Of a stretch of 64,000 nt of DNA, positions 41,484 through 52,415 are shown piece by piece. Numbering within the stretch: position 1 is the stretch's first letter; each line of letters opens with the position of its first letter. This DNA comes from Periconia sp. R9002 (lineage: Eukaryota; Ascomycota; Dothideomycetes; Pleosporales; Periconiaceae). A model generated the notes under the pieces. It did not search any database and was not told where the DNA came from. It was given only the letters and a program-made list of their open reading frames with translations. The DNA is taken from NCBI GenBank assembly GCA_023627715.1, contig JAMAHW010000031.1, positions 248,001-312,000 of the forward strand. The letters run 5' to 3'. Both the position numbers and the translations under genes were made by a program.

Positions 41484-44400
41484 TCACCCCCACCGTCTCC
41501 CACCCCTCGCCGTCCTGCTTTCCACAACCGGCACTGCCGCCTTCGCACTCGCAGCAAGCCTAGCCGATTTCCTCGTCGGTTGAGTAGGAGGAGCAGCGAC
41601 ATTCTCCTTACGACTCGCAGCTTTCTTCCCACCAGCAGCCTTTCCGACCTCTCCCTTCTTCGGTTGCGCCTTCTCCTTACTTACTGAGGTGCTCTCCACC
41701 GTACCTTTCAGATCATCTCCTCTTCCTTTCCCGCGTTTCCCACGTCCAGACGCCGCCGTTTTCTTAGGATCATTCTCAACTGCCTTGATCTTATCGCTCA
41801 GTTTCGCGATATCCAGACTCTGCGATAACGCCACTGTGATATCTAGAACACTGACGTCTGAGGTTGCTTGCGAGGAAACGCTCCTACGCGTCCTTTCTTT
41901 CTTCCGTTTCGTAGAGAGCCGACTCGCTGGCGTGTTTGGGGGGACTATGAGGCAAGGCTCCGAGTGAGGGACATCGTATGAGTGTTTGCGTTTTGCTTTC
42001 TCTGTGTCGAGGGGGATGGCGGAGGTGGGGTTCTTTGTCTGCGAGGGCTTGCGGGGTTTGGTTTGGTTCTGAGGAATGACGGGATCGACAGGTGTCGGGC
42101 TCGGGATGGTGGTGTGCTGTGTGGATATGGAGGAAGAGCGATGGCTTGTTGATAATGAGGGAGAGGGGGTTGGTGCTGAGGAGCGACGCCCACGGCGGAG
42201 GCTGTCGGCCAGCTGGTCGTCGCTGAGGTCGAGGTCGTGGGTGTGGATCACGGCGAGATGGTTGGATGAGGTGGTGGTGTCGCCTTTCTTGGGGTCTGCG
42301 GCTGGTGTCGGGGGAGAGAGGATGTCGGTTAGGCCTCCGACAGACTTTTTCCTCCATCGTCGAGCGGGTGATAGGACGAGCGGCTCCACGTGTGGTCTGC
42401 CTAGGATCGTAGTCTTGGGTTTCTTATCGTGTTTGGAGGCACGACGGGCGGCTAGAGCGGTTGTTGCGGCGGACTTTTTGGTTTCGAGAGCTACTTCCTT
42501 GGGGGTTTTGCTTTTATTCGACGAGGTTGAAGTTGAAGTTTGAGAAGGAATTTTCGGGGCCTTGCCTCTTTTGCTCGAGGCAGCGGTAGTCTTGGGTGTT
42601 GCGGGTGACTTTTTCTTCTTGGAGGGTGGGGCAAATGAATTTCCGGCCAGAACATCTGAAGAATGATTTTGTTGGAGAGCAGGAGAGTCAAAGGGTATAA
42701 AATCATCGTGAGCGTTTTTGGATATGACCGGGAGCGTGCTGGGAAAGTCGGACGTCTTCTCGGCTGCGCTACTCTTCCTGGAACTGCTTCTACGTCTCGC
42801 ATTGGATGGACTGGACGCTTGGGATTTTGGTGACCCTTTTGTATCTAGCTTCCTTAACTTAGGTGATTTCCGTGGGATACTACCCGCTCTGACAGGAGTT
42901 TCCTCGGCGAGCGATGTATGAGAATCTCCTATCGATGCGTTGTTCTTGCGAGTTCTACCGGTATCTTTACCATCGTCAATCAGCGATCGCTTTCGCTTCT
43001 GACCTATCGTTTCCTTCGGATGTGAGGCCTCGGAGTCTGCATTACTAATTATTCTCTCCAAAGGAGTCGAAGTTTTTCTTTTTCTGGGCGGCAAAATGTC
43101 ACTACTTGTATCGGAATCTGGTGATTTTGAAGATCGATTCGCTCGTTTTTCACTCCTCGCTTTAGCAGGACTCCGCCGCTTGGAGGTTCCGTTACTTTCT
43201 GTTGATGCTACTGCTGGAGAGTCTTCTGTATTACCATGTTCTACGGCGGCGGCGGCGGCAGTCCGTTTAGCACCACGGGATATTCTCCTCGTAGTTTTTG
43301 GCAATGGGTTAACGTTGGTATCTATTTTGAGCCCGAACGTACCCGGTGGCCTTTGTGGGCTGGCCTCAATCGAGGGCCGTTTCAAACTACTTCGCTTTGG
43401 GCTCGAGGTTGTGATCGAGCTGACATCTGCATCATAATTGTTACCAGCATCGTTGTATGCGATTCTCCGCTCCACCGTGACGGGCGAGAAAGATACTTTC
43501 GAAATTCTTCTTTTTGTATTTGTCGATGGGGTTGTGTTGTCTGTGCCTCCTTTCTTGCTCTTCATGCTACTTCTTGTGTGCGACCTGGGGATAGCAAAAA
43601 GAGTGTTGATGCCGTTGGAGATGGTGCTCGAGCGGCGGCGCCTGCTATCATTCTCGGCTCGCTGCTCCTGATGAGATTTATGGAGGAAGATGTGAGACGC
43701 TTTTGCTTCGCTTGGCCATTTGTTCCACTCGGCGCCGCAAAACGGGCATCGGTCGGTAGCTTCTAGTTCGTGCTGTTGATAATGTCGTTGCACTGAAGAG
43801 TGGCGCCTGCGACCTAGTTCCTGCAGGCATACCTCACAACGATGATCAAATTGACCCTGATGGTGATGACGCGACGAAAGTATATTTTTCATTGTGAGAT
43901 AGAGGTTGTGCATCAGTTCCGCCACGGGCATTTGCTCAATGGTAGTACTGAGTAGCGTGTCGGTCTCAATGTTTCGAAGAAAGAGATCTTCCCACACCAT
44001 ACGTTCTCTTTGGCGCAAATTAAGGGAGCTGGACGTGGAAAGCGTTGATGCTTTTCTGCTAGGTGGAGCGGAGGGCGAGTATGTGGAAGCGGGGATTTTG
44101 CTTATCCAAGAAGTAACCATAGGCATTTCTTCGCTGGCTCTTCGTTCGAGAGCATGTGGTGTAGCTGGACTGTTCATTGTGCGCAGCAGTGCATCCTCGT
44201 TGCCATGTGTGTCAAGAGGCAAGTGCACGATATCCCAATATGCCTCGTCGTCTCGCGTCCAGGGTTCATCACCGAGTATACTTTCAATGGGCCGCTGCTC
44301 GCTGGGTACTTCCACAGCTGCAAGCTTTTCAGCAAGACTTCTTACTTTGGGTGGGTTAACCGGTGGTGAAGTGGGAAGCCGCCCAGCTGGATACAATAAT

Positions 44401-46046
44401 GGAAGATGCCTGGTGAGGTGCGTCCAATCCAGTACTTTGCCTTCTCGAACCCATCGTTCACGTACTTCTTTCAACACTAGTGCCCATCCTTTGTTAAAGA
44501 GATCTTTTTCAAAAGCCCAAAGTGCAGCTTTGTACTTTGATGTCTTTGGCGGAACCGAAGACGGGCGAAATTTACGGGGCGCCGGCGTTCTTTTGACAAG
44601 TATTGTTCGCGAAGACAGCCCCGTGGTATTACTCATGTTGTGCAGTGGTATACTAGCATGACCATCATGATGATCTGCTGTGACCCCACTACCAGTGTCC
44701 ATTGTTTGATAGTGAACGCCTTCCATTCCTGAATCAAGCCACTCCGGATTTGGTTGAGTAGGATCTTCCCATTCACCGGAGACGGACCAGAAATAATAGT
44801 GTGGCAGATCCATATCTACGAATCGAATGTAGAATAGATTCTCCAAACTTTTTTCTACTTCTTCTTCTTCTTCATCATCCATATACGGGAAATCCAGATA
44901 AGAAGGCACGTAGCAGATAGTAGGTCGATACTCAGACACCGCGTAAATGTCTAACATCTTCTGCCGTTGATCTTGCAATCGCTGAGCTACTCTCCTTTTT
45001 GGCTCGGCCTTCTGTACCCCTCGACCTTTGCCTTTCTCCTGTTTCAGAGACTTTTGCTCCTTCTTCTTCCACTTGGCGTACACATCAGCGAGCGTTTTCT
45101 TGGAGGCACCTCGAGGAGGGAGGTTAAGAAACATGCGCCCATTCCACCACTGCACTATAGTTCGTTTCGCCCAATCGGCCCCACGTTCGATAACGGCCCG
45201 CTGAAGCTGTCCGTATAACACTCCATTTCGAGCACAGTCTTTGGTGTGTGCTGACAGTGGCGGAACGAAGTCTGGACAGACCTCTTCAGGGTACTGTCGA
45301 CCCGGTAATTCGAGTTTTTCCTTTGATGTGGTGGTGATGAGCTTCATAACGGCGTAAGGAAGTTCCTTTGGAAGCAGCTCTGGATTGATTTCATCGTCAT
45401 GTGCGCTCCATGGCGACGCGGGTGTCTGTGGAAGGGTCGAGGGTGAATATGTTGGTGGAGTCGCTGATGGATCAGTTGGCGGCGTCCTCGCAACATATGG
45501 CCATTCGTAAATCCTCAGTCTCTGCGCTGGATAGACAAACGAGAAGGATGAAGTTGTTGGAGTCGTGCTGGCTGTGTATGATTCTTCGTCCGTTTCGATA
45601 TTGACACCGTCCGAGTCCGATTCAGTCGTATCACTCACGTAGTCTTCACCTTCTTCCCTCCTCCTTTGTCTATCTCTCTTCTTCATCACTCTTCCCGCCT
45701 GCTTCTTTCTTTCTCGGATTGCAATTATCATCATCTTCCTTCGCCTCTCCCTCTCGGTTGCCCTCTCCACCATCTCATCTATGCGGTCTTTCTTTGCTAG
45801 CGCGTGTATCATTGCGACTTTGCTCATGTCTTTTGTGTACACACCGGCATCTTCTGCAGCCCGTTTAAGATCAACGTGGTGCATGTCGTCCCAGTGCGTT
45901 CCAGTTTTCAGATGATCCTTGACTTCCCACCGTCCACCGCGGGCATGAGCAACCGCTTGAGGAGCTTTGCTTCGCTCTTGTGCCTCCTCCGAGTCTTCAT
46001 CTTCGTAGAGATCTGGATTTTTGGCTTTAGGCTTACCTTTCGGCAT
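41484..46046 (-). CDS. Large unrecognised nuclear-type protein with two zinc-finger-like motifs
   Basis: A single uninterrupted frame of 1520 residues. The N-terminus is highly charged (MPKGKPKAKNPDLYEDEDSE; RRRKMMIIAIRERKKQ). A middle region has an aromatic block, YYFWSVSGEWEDPTQPN near residue 419. Around 732-795 two Cys/His motifs follow each other: CEVC with two histidines (HSSVQRH), and CPFC followed after 14 residues by HIFLH, which are C2H2-like. From about 800 to the end the protein is low-complexity, rich in Ser, Lys, Arg and Pro, with many short basic patches (KKKKSPATPK; RKSARLAASAKA), looking disordered and DNA- or chromatin-associated. I do not recognise a family. No signal peptide or membrane helix. 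Confidence 0.72.
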   Translation of the reverse strand: MPKGKPKAKNPDLYEDEDSEEAQERSKAPQAVAHARGGRWEVKDHLKTGTHWDDMHHVDLKRAAEDAGVYTKDMSKVAMIHALAKKDRIDEMVERATERERRRKMMIIAIRERKKQAGRVMKKRDRQRRREEGEDYVSDTTESDSDGVNIETDEESYTASTTPTTSSFSFVYPAQRLRIYEWPYVARTPPTDPSATPPTYSPSTLPQTPASPWSAHDDEINPELLPKELPYAVMKLITTTSKEKLELPGRQYPEEVCPDFVPPLSAHTKDCARNGVLYGQLQRAVIERGADWAKRTIVQWWNGRMFLNLPPRGASKKTLADVYAKWKKKEQKSLKQEKGKGRGVQKAEPKRRVAQRLQDQRQKMLDIYAVSEYRPTICYVPSYLDFPYMDDEEEEEVEKSLENLFYIRFVDMDLPHYYFWSVSGEWEDPTQPNPEWLDSGMEGVHYQTMDTGSGVTADHHDGHASIPLHNMSNTTGLSSRTILVKRTPAPRKFRPSSVPPKTSKYKAALWAFEKDLFNKGWALVLKEVRERWVREGKVLDWTHLTRHLPLLYPAGRLPTSPPVNPPKVRSLAEKLAAVEVPSEQRPIESILGDEPWTRDDEAYWDIVHLPLDTHGNEDALLRTMNSPATPHALERRASEEMPMVTSWISKIPASTYSPSAPPSRKASTLSTSSSLNLRQRERMVWEDLFLRNIETDTLLSTTIEQMPVAELMHNLYLTMKNILSSRHHHQGQFDHRCEVCLQELGRRRHSSVQRHYQQHELEATDRCPFCGAEWNKWPSEAKASHIFLHKSHQEQRAENDSRRRRSSTISNGINTLFAIPRSHTRSSMKSKKGGTDNTTPSTNTKRRISKVSFSPVTVERRIAYNDAGNNYDADVSSITTSSPKRSSLKRPSIEASPQRPPGTFGLKIDTNVNPLPKTTRRISRGAKRTAAAAAVEHGNTEDSPAVASTESNGTSKRRSPAKARSEKRANRSSKSPDSDTSSDILPPRKRKTSTPLERIISNADSEASHPKETIGQKRKRSLIDDGKDTGRTRKNNASIGDSHTSLAEETPVRAGSIPRKSPKLRKLDTKGSPKSQASSPSNARRRSSSRKSSAAEKTSDFPSTLPVISKNAHDDFIPFDSPALQQNHSSDVLAGNSFAPPSKKKKSPATPKTTAASSKRGKAPKIPSQTSTSTSSNKSKTPKEVALETKKSAATTALAARRASKHDKKPKTTILGRPHVEPLVLSPARRWRKKSVGGLTDILSPPTPAADPKKGDTTTSSNHLAVIHTHDLDLSDDQLADSLRRGRRSSAPTPSPSLSTSHRSSSISTQHTTIPSPTPVDPVIPQNQTKPRKPSQTKNPTSAIPLDTEKAKRKHSYDVPHSEPCLIVPPNTPASRLSTKRKKERTRRSVSSQATSDVSVLDITVALSQSLDIAKLSDKIKAVENDPKKTAASGRGKRGKGRGDDLKGTVESTSVSKEKAQPKKGEVGKAAGGKKAASRKENVAAPPTQPTRKSARLAASAKAAVPVVESRTARGGRRWG

Positions 46047-46416
46047 TGTGGTAGATATTAACGTGTTTCAAGGGAGACAGAGACGCAAAATGAGGTTCGA
46101 TACAATATCTAGGCAAAGTACGGATGTGATGGAAAAGAAATACTGTCAAAATCGCCCAAAACCTAGATATGATAGTTATTGCAACGAAGTCTCTTTGTTA
46201 AGCCGCATAGGGATGGCGTCACAAGCACTTCCCTTTGTTTGGACTCTGTCCAGTTAGTGCGAGCACTTCACGAATAATCATCAGCAGTAGAACATCATGA
46301 GTTATGGCATGCGAATCTAAATATTAACTTTTTGCACTAGGGTATCTTGCTACTTCCATGTCAGCACTGTTCAAAGCCAGTGGATGCAAAACGAACAGCA
46401 GAAGTGAATAGTATGC
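46047..46416. other. Intergenic, 370 bp
   Basis: Promoter of the large zinc-finger protein gene and 3' flank of the glutaminyl cyclase gene. Nothing specific seen. Confidence 0.6.
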
Positions 46417-47636
46417 TCACAATTCCGATTTTTCGTCCAATACTGCCCTTCTCTGCTCTTTGATGTCAAAGTGCCCCTCCAATTCCATCCATTCAGCCAT
46501 GAATCCTGTGACCAACCTTGTCCAGTCTTCTACGGACTCCATGTCTAGATGCTCTGCATCATCTTCTATTGTATGCCACTGGGGCGGGAAGGACGAAGGT
46601 ATTACATGTAGAACTTCCACTCCGCGTCTCATAAAAGGTATATGATCGTCCTCGATAGCACCGCCAATGAAAGCGCCGTGATCAGCTTTCTCAAAATCCA
46701 CCAAGAAATAGGGCTCTGTTCGTCTTTTGTTGTTGCGCATCTTCAACTTGGAAGCGTGGTTGGGGGATGATTTAAACAAGCCCTTTTCGCGCATTCGATG
46801 CTCCAATTCAGCCATGTGTTTGTACGCCCAGTGTGTAGTTTTGAAGTATGAGGGGACGATTGGGTTGGTAGCACCCAACAGATCGAGCAAGACAAAAAGA
46901 TTTATGGAATCGAGCGGCGTCTGGTAGGTGGATGTGACCGGGTGGAAAGAGGATTCCCAATCTTGTGCCAGCGCACTGTAGAGCATGAGTAGAAATTCAT
47001 ATCTGGGGAAAGGGTACCATACCGAGCTCCATACAGGCTGTCTGTTTCGGACCAGGACACAAATGCCTCCTCTCCATCCAGGAACAGCAGCTGGACACCT
47101 TTCGCCTCATCGAGCGCATCGAGATCATCACCCGTGGCTTCCCATTTCTTGGTCAGCGCTTCGTCTATGCTTCGTGCTGCATGCAAAATCATAGCACAAG
47201 GGGCGGCGCTATCAGTGGCGCCGATGAAGCCCTCGGGTGTAAGCTTGCTGTCGTAATGTGCAACCAGCGACAGCCTTCCCACGTCGCCTAGATTTACATT
47301 CGGAGGGTCTCTTGTCGCAATGATGTTAACAAAAGGTATCTCCTTTCCATTACTGACGGGAGTGGTAGAGGTGGAGTTGTGTAGTTCGATGGTCCAATCC
47401 GGTAACTGTGTCTTGATGAAATCGACCAGGTGCTGGCGAACGGCAACGTTACCTTCTGTGCCTGACACTCGTGTGCGAAGAATGGGTGCTAAGATTGAAC
47501 CTTTTTTTATATCGAACTCATCTCCAGGGCTAGGAAAGCTTTTGAGAGTATCGTAACTCACGGTACTGTAAGCTGCGGCAGTGGTCGCCAGGACGTATAG
47601 CGCAGCCACTGGCGCGAAAGGTGTGAAGAAGACCAT
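46417..47636 (-). CDS. Glutaminyl-peptide cyclotransferase-like protein (M28 family)
   Basis: Two exons, 47636-47023 and 46975-46417, with a 47-nt intron, giving 390 aa. It would convert N-terminal glutamine of secreted proteins to pyroglutamate. The start is the ATG of MVFFTPFAPVAAL, a signal-anchor-like hydrophobic segment. Zinc-site and active-site landmarks of the family are present: LVAHYDSK with the next GATDSAAPC, LLFLDGEEAF, and later ATNPIVPSYF and the histidine-rich GAIEDDHIPFMRRG. Splicing joins SLYGAR to ALAQDWESSFHP. The C-terminus is DEKSEL, a KDEL-like variant, which raises ER or early-secretory residence. Divergent from the mitochondrial membrane protein gene. Confidence 0.88.
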
Positions 47637-48092
47637 TGCGAAATACAAACGTGTACAGCTAGAAAGAAATGTGAGAAAGATATCATTGAAAATTTGTAGC
47701 TATGAATTTAGTGCCTGCATTCTAGGTTCCGAGGGTCGCGTGTAAGTGTCGAGGGGAGACGCTGGTGATGGATTCGTGGTCACATCTCATCTATGTTTAC
47801 CAAGAGCCATATACAGTACGGCTCGGGAATTTTTCCGTCGATCCGGGATTCCTCACGTGATGAATAGTCTGTGTCTGCGAAATCCCCAATCCTTTCTGAA
47901 TTTCGAGTATTATAAGAAGTGAGATTATGGCAATGATGGACCGTTCTTGTGGAGTTGCTGATGTCGTTGTCTTACTTTCCTCCCCGCGCTTCGACTGTGA
48001 GCGCCAAGGATTCACCCCCGAGGCAGGTGTAGCCGAGCCCTGCAACTTCTCCTAGTCCTACCCTCCTGAACCACATCAATTCATCAATTGAC
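47637..48092. promoter_or_regulatory. Divergent promoter between glutaminyl cyclase and mitochondrial membrane protein
   Basis: 456 bp between start codons. No TATA box or repeat recognised. Confidence 0.45.
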
Positions 48093-49329
48093 ATGTATAC
48101 ACGGTTTCAATCATTTGCACAAGCTTTCAGAGGCTCGAGACAATGGACAAGGCTCGGTTCTGCGACTCGCCCCTCTCAAATACCGCGCTTCATATGTCAA
48201 AGCTGCCGGTATAAATTTTCCTCTTCCACTGTTCTGCACAGAATCACCCAAGCATCAAGACGGACTTTCGCAACAGCGACGAAGGATGGCAAACAGAAAA
48301 GTCAGTTACTGTTGAAATTTAGAAGAATGAGTACTGATAGTCACAGGGTACCCAACGGAACTCTTGATCTACGATGCGGGAGACACACGCACCACCTATG
48401 TCGCGTTCTGGAAAGCCGTTGTTCTGCTGCAATTTGGCACATGCTTTGTATTCATAACTCCTCTGCTGTACAACAACCCAAACCAGCCGAATGAGTACAT
48501 ACGTTTAGCCCAGGCCGTTGGAGGTAAGATGAATTTGGATCACGTGTTTTGCCAGCCCAAACATGTCATAAAAAGTGCTACCCATGATGAATCATTATCA
48601 TTTCATTTTTCCCTCTCGAAACTCAAGAGTTACTTTTCTTCTTCTTCCCAGAGTTCCCTTCAATTGCACTTCTCTAGCACACATACTTACGATCTCGAAT
48701 TCTCGAGTGCTGGCAATACATCGTCCCAAAAACAAACCGCTAACAAGCGCGCAGTAACCTTCGCATCTGCGATCCCATGTGCCCTCATGTCTTTCATAAC
48801 AGCCCCCTACGCCTCACAAGTACACATGCAAATCCCACCAACAGCCACACACTCCCTAACAGCGCTCCGCGCATTCGCACGGAACCCCCCTGGAACCACC
48901 AAGATCCGCTTCCTCACCCTGCGCATCTTCCCCATTGGCAAATTCACCACCTGCACGCTGAACGAGCTCCGCGCGTTACCACCCCGGCGCTTCCGCATGG
49001 CCAATTTGCAGCGCTTGAAGAGCAGCTCGTATTATGAGGAGCAGAAGAAGAAGATGTGGCACCAGAAGCTTTGGCAGCTTGTGAACGAGCCGAGGTGGAA
49101 GTTTTATGTGAAGGAGGGACCCTCGTTTACGGTGAGGACCGGTGTGCCGGGTGTGTGGGAATCGATCGCGGCGAGGATTAAGGAGCAGACGGAGAAGGAA
49201 ATGGAGAAAAAGGGGCAGAAGATGATCGGTGTGCGCAAGGCTATGATGAGGGAGAAGGCTGGACCGAGTGCAGTGTTGCCGCCGGCGACTGTTAAGAGAC
49301 AGACTTTGCGGTCGCGGCCATTGAGGTAG
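48093..49329 (+). CDS. Mitochondrial membrane protein of unknown function
   Basis: Three exons, 48093-48300, 48347-48523 and 48755-49329, giving 319 aa; introns are 46 and 231 nt. The N-terminus is a presequence rich in Arg, Ser and Gln (MYTRFQSFAQAFRGSRQW) with a CQSC pair and a KFSSSTV stretch. Two membrane helices follow, FWKAVVLLQFGTCFVFITPL and then AIPCALMSFITAPYA after an intron, giving a hairpin topology. The rest is a soluble Arg/Lys-rich domain (RRFRMANLQRLKSSSYYEEQ; WKFYVKEGPSFTVRTGVPG) with a charged tail. The layout resembles the TMEM70/TMEM186 type of assembly or membrane factors, but I do not claim that family. The 231-nt intron is one of the longer ones in the window. Confidence 0.75.
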
Positions 49330-49596
49330 TAGGCAGGAAGGCCTTGTATTAGTATACTTGTGTGTAATTGTGTCAGTATGTATGTTGCGTCAAAACACTG
49401 GTATGGTATTGTAAATATAGATTGGATTAAATTATAGGAATGAAAGACTTCCAAGTTTATATCGAACCGACCAGAACAACCACTTTAAAGAAGGAATCTC
49501 GCAGGCCCATCACATCATTCCAACCTCTCGCGCAACCACCACCTCCTCACCATCCCTTCTCACCCACCCCACCCCCTCTCAAACCCCCTCATTTAC
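49330..49596. other. Convergent intergenic, 270 bp
   Basis: 3' flanks of the mitochondrial protein gene and the hexose transporter gene. C-rich at 49530-49590. Nothing else seen. Confidence 0.6.
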
Positions 49597-51657
49597 TCAA
49601 GAAGCAACAACACCATCATTGTGCTCTGTAGTCAACGCCTTCTCCGGCACCGCCGACTTCTCGTCTGCGGCGTACGCAGGCGGCGAGCTCGTGACGCCGA
49701 GACGAGTTAAGATATCCGTGAGGCCGACCTCGCGGTGGACCTCAGACCACCTCTCCGTCTCCTTGGCGGCGACGCCGACACTGCCGAACAAGATATCCAT
49801 TTCCTCGAGCGTCAGGCCCTTGGTCTCCGGCACGAAGAACCAGATGAAGGCCGCGCCCATGGTGGTGAGCAGCCCGAAGAAGATGTAGGTGCCGTAGGTC
49901 ATGCTCGACAGCATGTCTGGGGTCACTTGGCCGACGATGAAGTTGTTCATCCTGGGGTGGGGTGTTAGCTGGTTTTTCTCTTTTTCCTTTTTCCTTTTTG
50001 GATTTCCCAAGATTACACTTACCAGTTGGACGAAGCACCAAGGGCGATGCCGTATGGTCGATTGGATAGGGGCCAGACTTCAGCGACGAGAATCCATGCG
50101 CAAGGACCCCATGAGTATCCGAAGTGGATGACGAAGAGCCAGACCATGACGACGGCGCCCCATCCACCTCCTTGGTGGGCAGGCCAGTTGTCCTGGAAAC
50201 TCGCGGTAATGGCAGCCTAGACGGATCGAAGTTAGCGATTTTCTATTTTCTTGTGGTTAAAAAGGTGGTACTTACAATGACGAAGTGACTGATGGCCATG
50301 CCAATGGCACCGACCACGAGCGTGGGCTTGCGACCCCAGCTGTCGACGTACATGACGGCGGGGATGGTAGCGATGAACATGACGATACCGACCACACCGG
50401 TAGCGAGCAGGGAAACGGAGTTGCTGCTCAATCCCAAACCCTTGAAGATGGTGGGCGCGTAGTACAAGACGGCGTTGATACCGGTCCACTGCTGGAAGAA
50501 CATAGTGAGCGTAGCGACAATCACGCGCTTGAACATAGCCTTCGTCTTGAACAAGCTGCCAATAGCAACGAACTGAAGTTTGGCGGTGCTGGCGACGGAA
50601 AGATCCTGCAGATGCGGGAAGTCCTCGGCAAGCGTCTTCTTCTCGAAGAGAGACTGGGCCTTGATTTCGGCGTACTCGAGCTCGATGAGGTCGTGGTCTT
50701 GCGGAAGGTCACGGAGTTGGGCCAGGACGCGGCGGGCTTCGTCTTCGCGGTTGTGGTGTACGAGCCAACGCGGCGAGAAGGGCATGAAAATCATTCCCAC
50801 GCCGAGGAGCACAGCGGGGACGAGTTGGAGGGCGAGGGGAAGGAGCCATGCTGATTCTTTTTGGCCGAGGCCAGTACCGCCGATGAAGTTCTGGAGAAGA
50901 GCAAAGTCAGAAAAGTCACTGGACATGTATAACAACATATACTCACAGTTCCGTAGTCAATCCAGAAACTGATCATGATACCAAGCGTGATGGAAAGTTG
51001 CTGCAGACCAACCAAGGCACCACGAACTTCCGGGGGTGCGATTTCGGCATTGTACATGGGAACAATCATAGACAACGAACCGACGCCCATGCCTGTTCTT
51101 GTAAGTATGCGGAATGTCAAGCTGGAATTTTGAGTGCCTACCAGTGACGAAACGGCCTCCGAGAATGGCATTGTGGCCGGCCTGAATAGAAGTGGTTTGG
51201 ACGACGACACCGATGATGAAGATAGCGACGTTGACGAGAATAGCATATTTTCGGGAAAGAATCTCAGCCAGGAATCCAGAGTACATGGTACCCAACCAAG
51301 CACCCAATTCAAGAATGGAGACGAGCCAGCCCTGTTTGGAAGAGTTGTATTCGAGAGTCGCCGGGTTTTCGATGTAGTCTCCCATGTCTAAACAAAACCG
51401 TCAGCGGATGGATCCAAAAAAGTTTGGACTCGAAAAATGAACTTACGTTGTTTGAAAGAGGTCATGGTTAGCACACCAGAGAACACACCCTGATTGTATC
51501 CATACAACAATCCACCCAAGCAAGCAAAGCAGGCAATTCCAAAGACCTTCAAGTTCTTCAGCAGAGCTGTAGGACCCGAGGCGACTTGAAAGGCCCTGCG
51601 ACGAGCCTCAGCGGCCGCCTCGAAGTCGTGACCAGAACCACCGCCAACAGGTGCCAT
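49597..51657 (-). CDS. MFS sugar (hexose-type) transporter
   Basis: Six exons: 51657-51447, 51387-51142, 51092-50947, 50890-50276, 50216-50023 and 49951-49597, giving 588 aa with every junction in frame. The start is MAPVGGGSGHDFEAAAEARR. It has the signatures of the fungal sugar porter family: GLLYGYNQGVFSGV in helix 1, FSPRWLVHHNREDEA in the cytosolic loop, QQWTGINAVLYYAPTIF in helix 7, DSWGRKPTLV and PETKGLTLEEMD near the end. Twelve helices are expected. The substrate is probably a hexose or related sugar; I cannot choose between glucose, xylose and others. The upstream region has several CreA-type sites. Confidence 0.92.
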
Positions 51658-51890
51658 CTTGTCTAACCAAGCACTTTCTTTGAAGATATCTTGACAACTC
51701 GCTACGCAATGATGCACGGTAGCAGACCTGGAGTGCAAAAACACGAAAGGTGAAAAGGTCCCAGGATCTTCCAGAGGACCTGCAGGGCGCAACCTTTTCT
51801 ACTAATACCTGCGCGGGCGGACCCATGGGGTTCCATGCAAGAGGCCTGGTCAATTGAAACGAACATGCGCCATCCGTCTGCGCGCCTGGT

Positions 51891-51913
51891 CTGGGGTTGG
51901 AAAGCTACCCCGG
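51891..51913. promoter_or_regulatory. Two CreA-consensus sites near the sugar transporter
   Basis: CTGGGG at 51891-51896 and CCGGGG on the minus strand at 51913-51908 both fit SYGGRG, about 235-255 bp before the transporter ATG. Short motif, so chance matches are common. Confidence 0.35.
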
Positions 51914-52403
51914 CCAAATGGGTAAAGATCTTGGAGACATGCGGGTTAGGCGGCCCAGCCATTTGGCCAGAGCGGTTAAATGAATCGATTAAGCCCATTG
52001 GTTCCGAAGCTTGATGCTCAATAGCGCTCACGATCCATTTGCTGGTGCGGCGTGTGTGTGAGCGTGTTGTCAGGCTGACCGTCACTGTTCACACGCCTGT
52101 AGGTCATGTCATTGATACATAACCGAATCCTGCTGCCGCGACGGGAATGCCGTGCGCATGGAAACAAAAGATGCCCCAGCTTCTCTTGCTCCCCCAGCTT
52201 CCCGAAGAGCTTATCTTGCTAGGATTCTCCCCATACCCGTCAGGTCATCAAACGACCTCTTCGCCCAGAACACAAGTATTGATATTATATACCAAAGCCC
52301 AATGTACATTCAAACAAGCAACTTGCTACCAAGCTTTGGGATGATTAAGTAGCACGCCACCAACGGTGTATTGCGAAGGGGTTCCCCCCATAGCTGGACA
52401 AGT

Positions 52404-52415
52404 ACCCCGCGGGGT
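52404..52415. promoter_or_regulatory. Palindromic double CreA-like site
   Basis: ACCCCGCGGGGT is a perfect palindrome carrying SYGGRG (GCGGGG) on both strands, 747 bp upstream of the transporter ATG. Confidence 0.35.

Noticed and set aside
43906..44661. 251-codon plus-strand frame antisense to the 1520-residue protein
   Set aside because: Shadow frame caused by the Ser/Arg-rich coding strand; no start context or motif.
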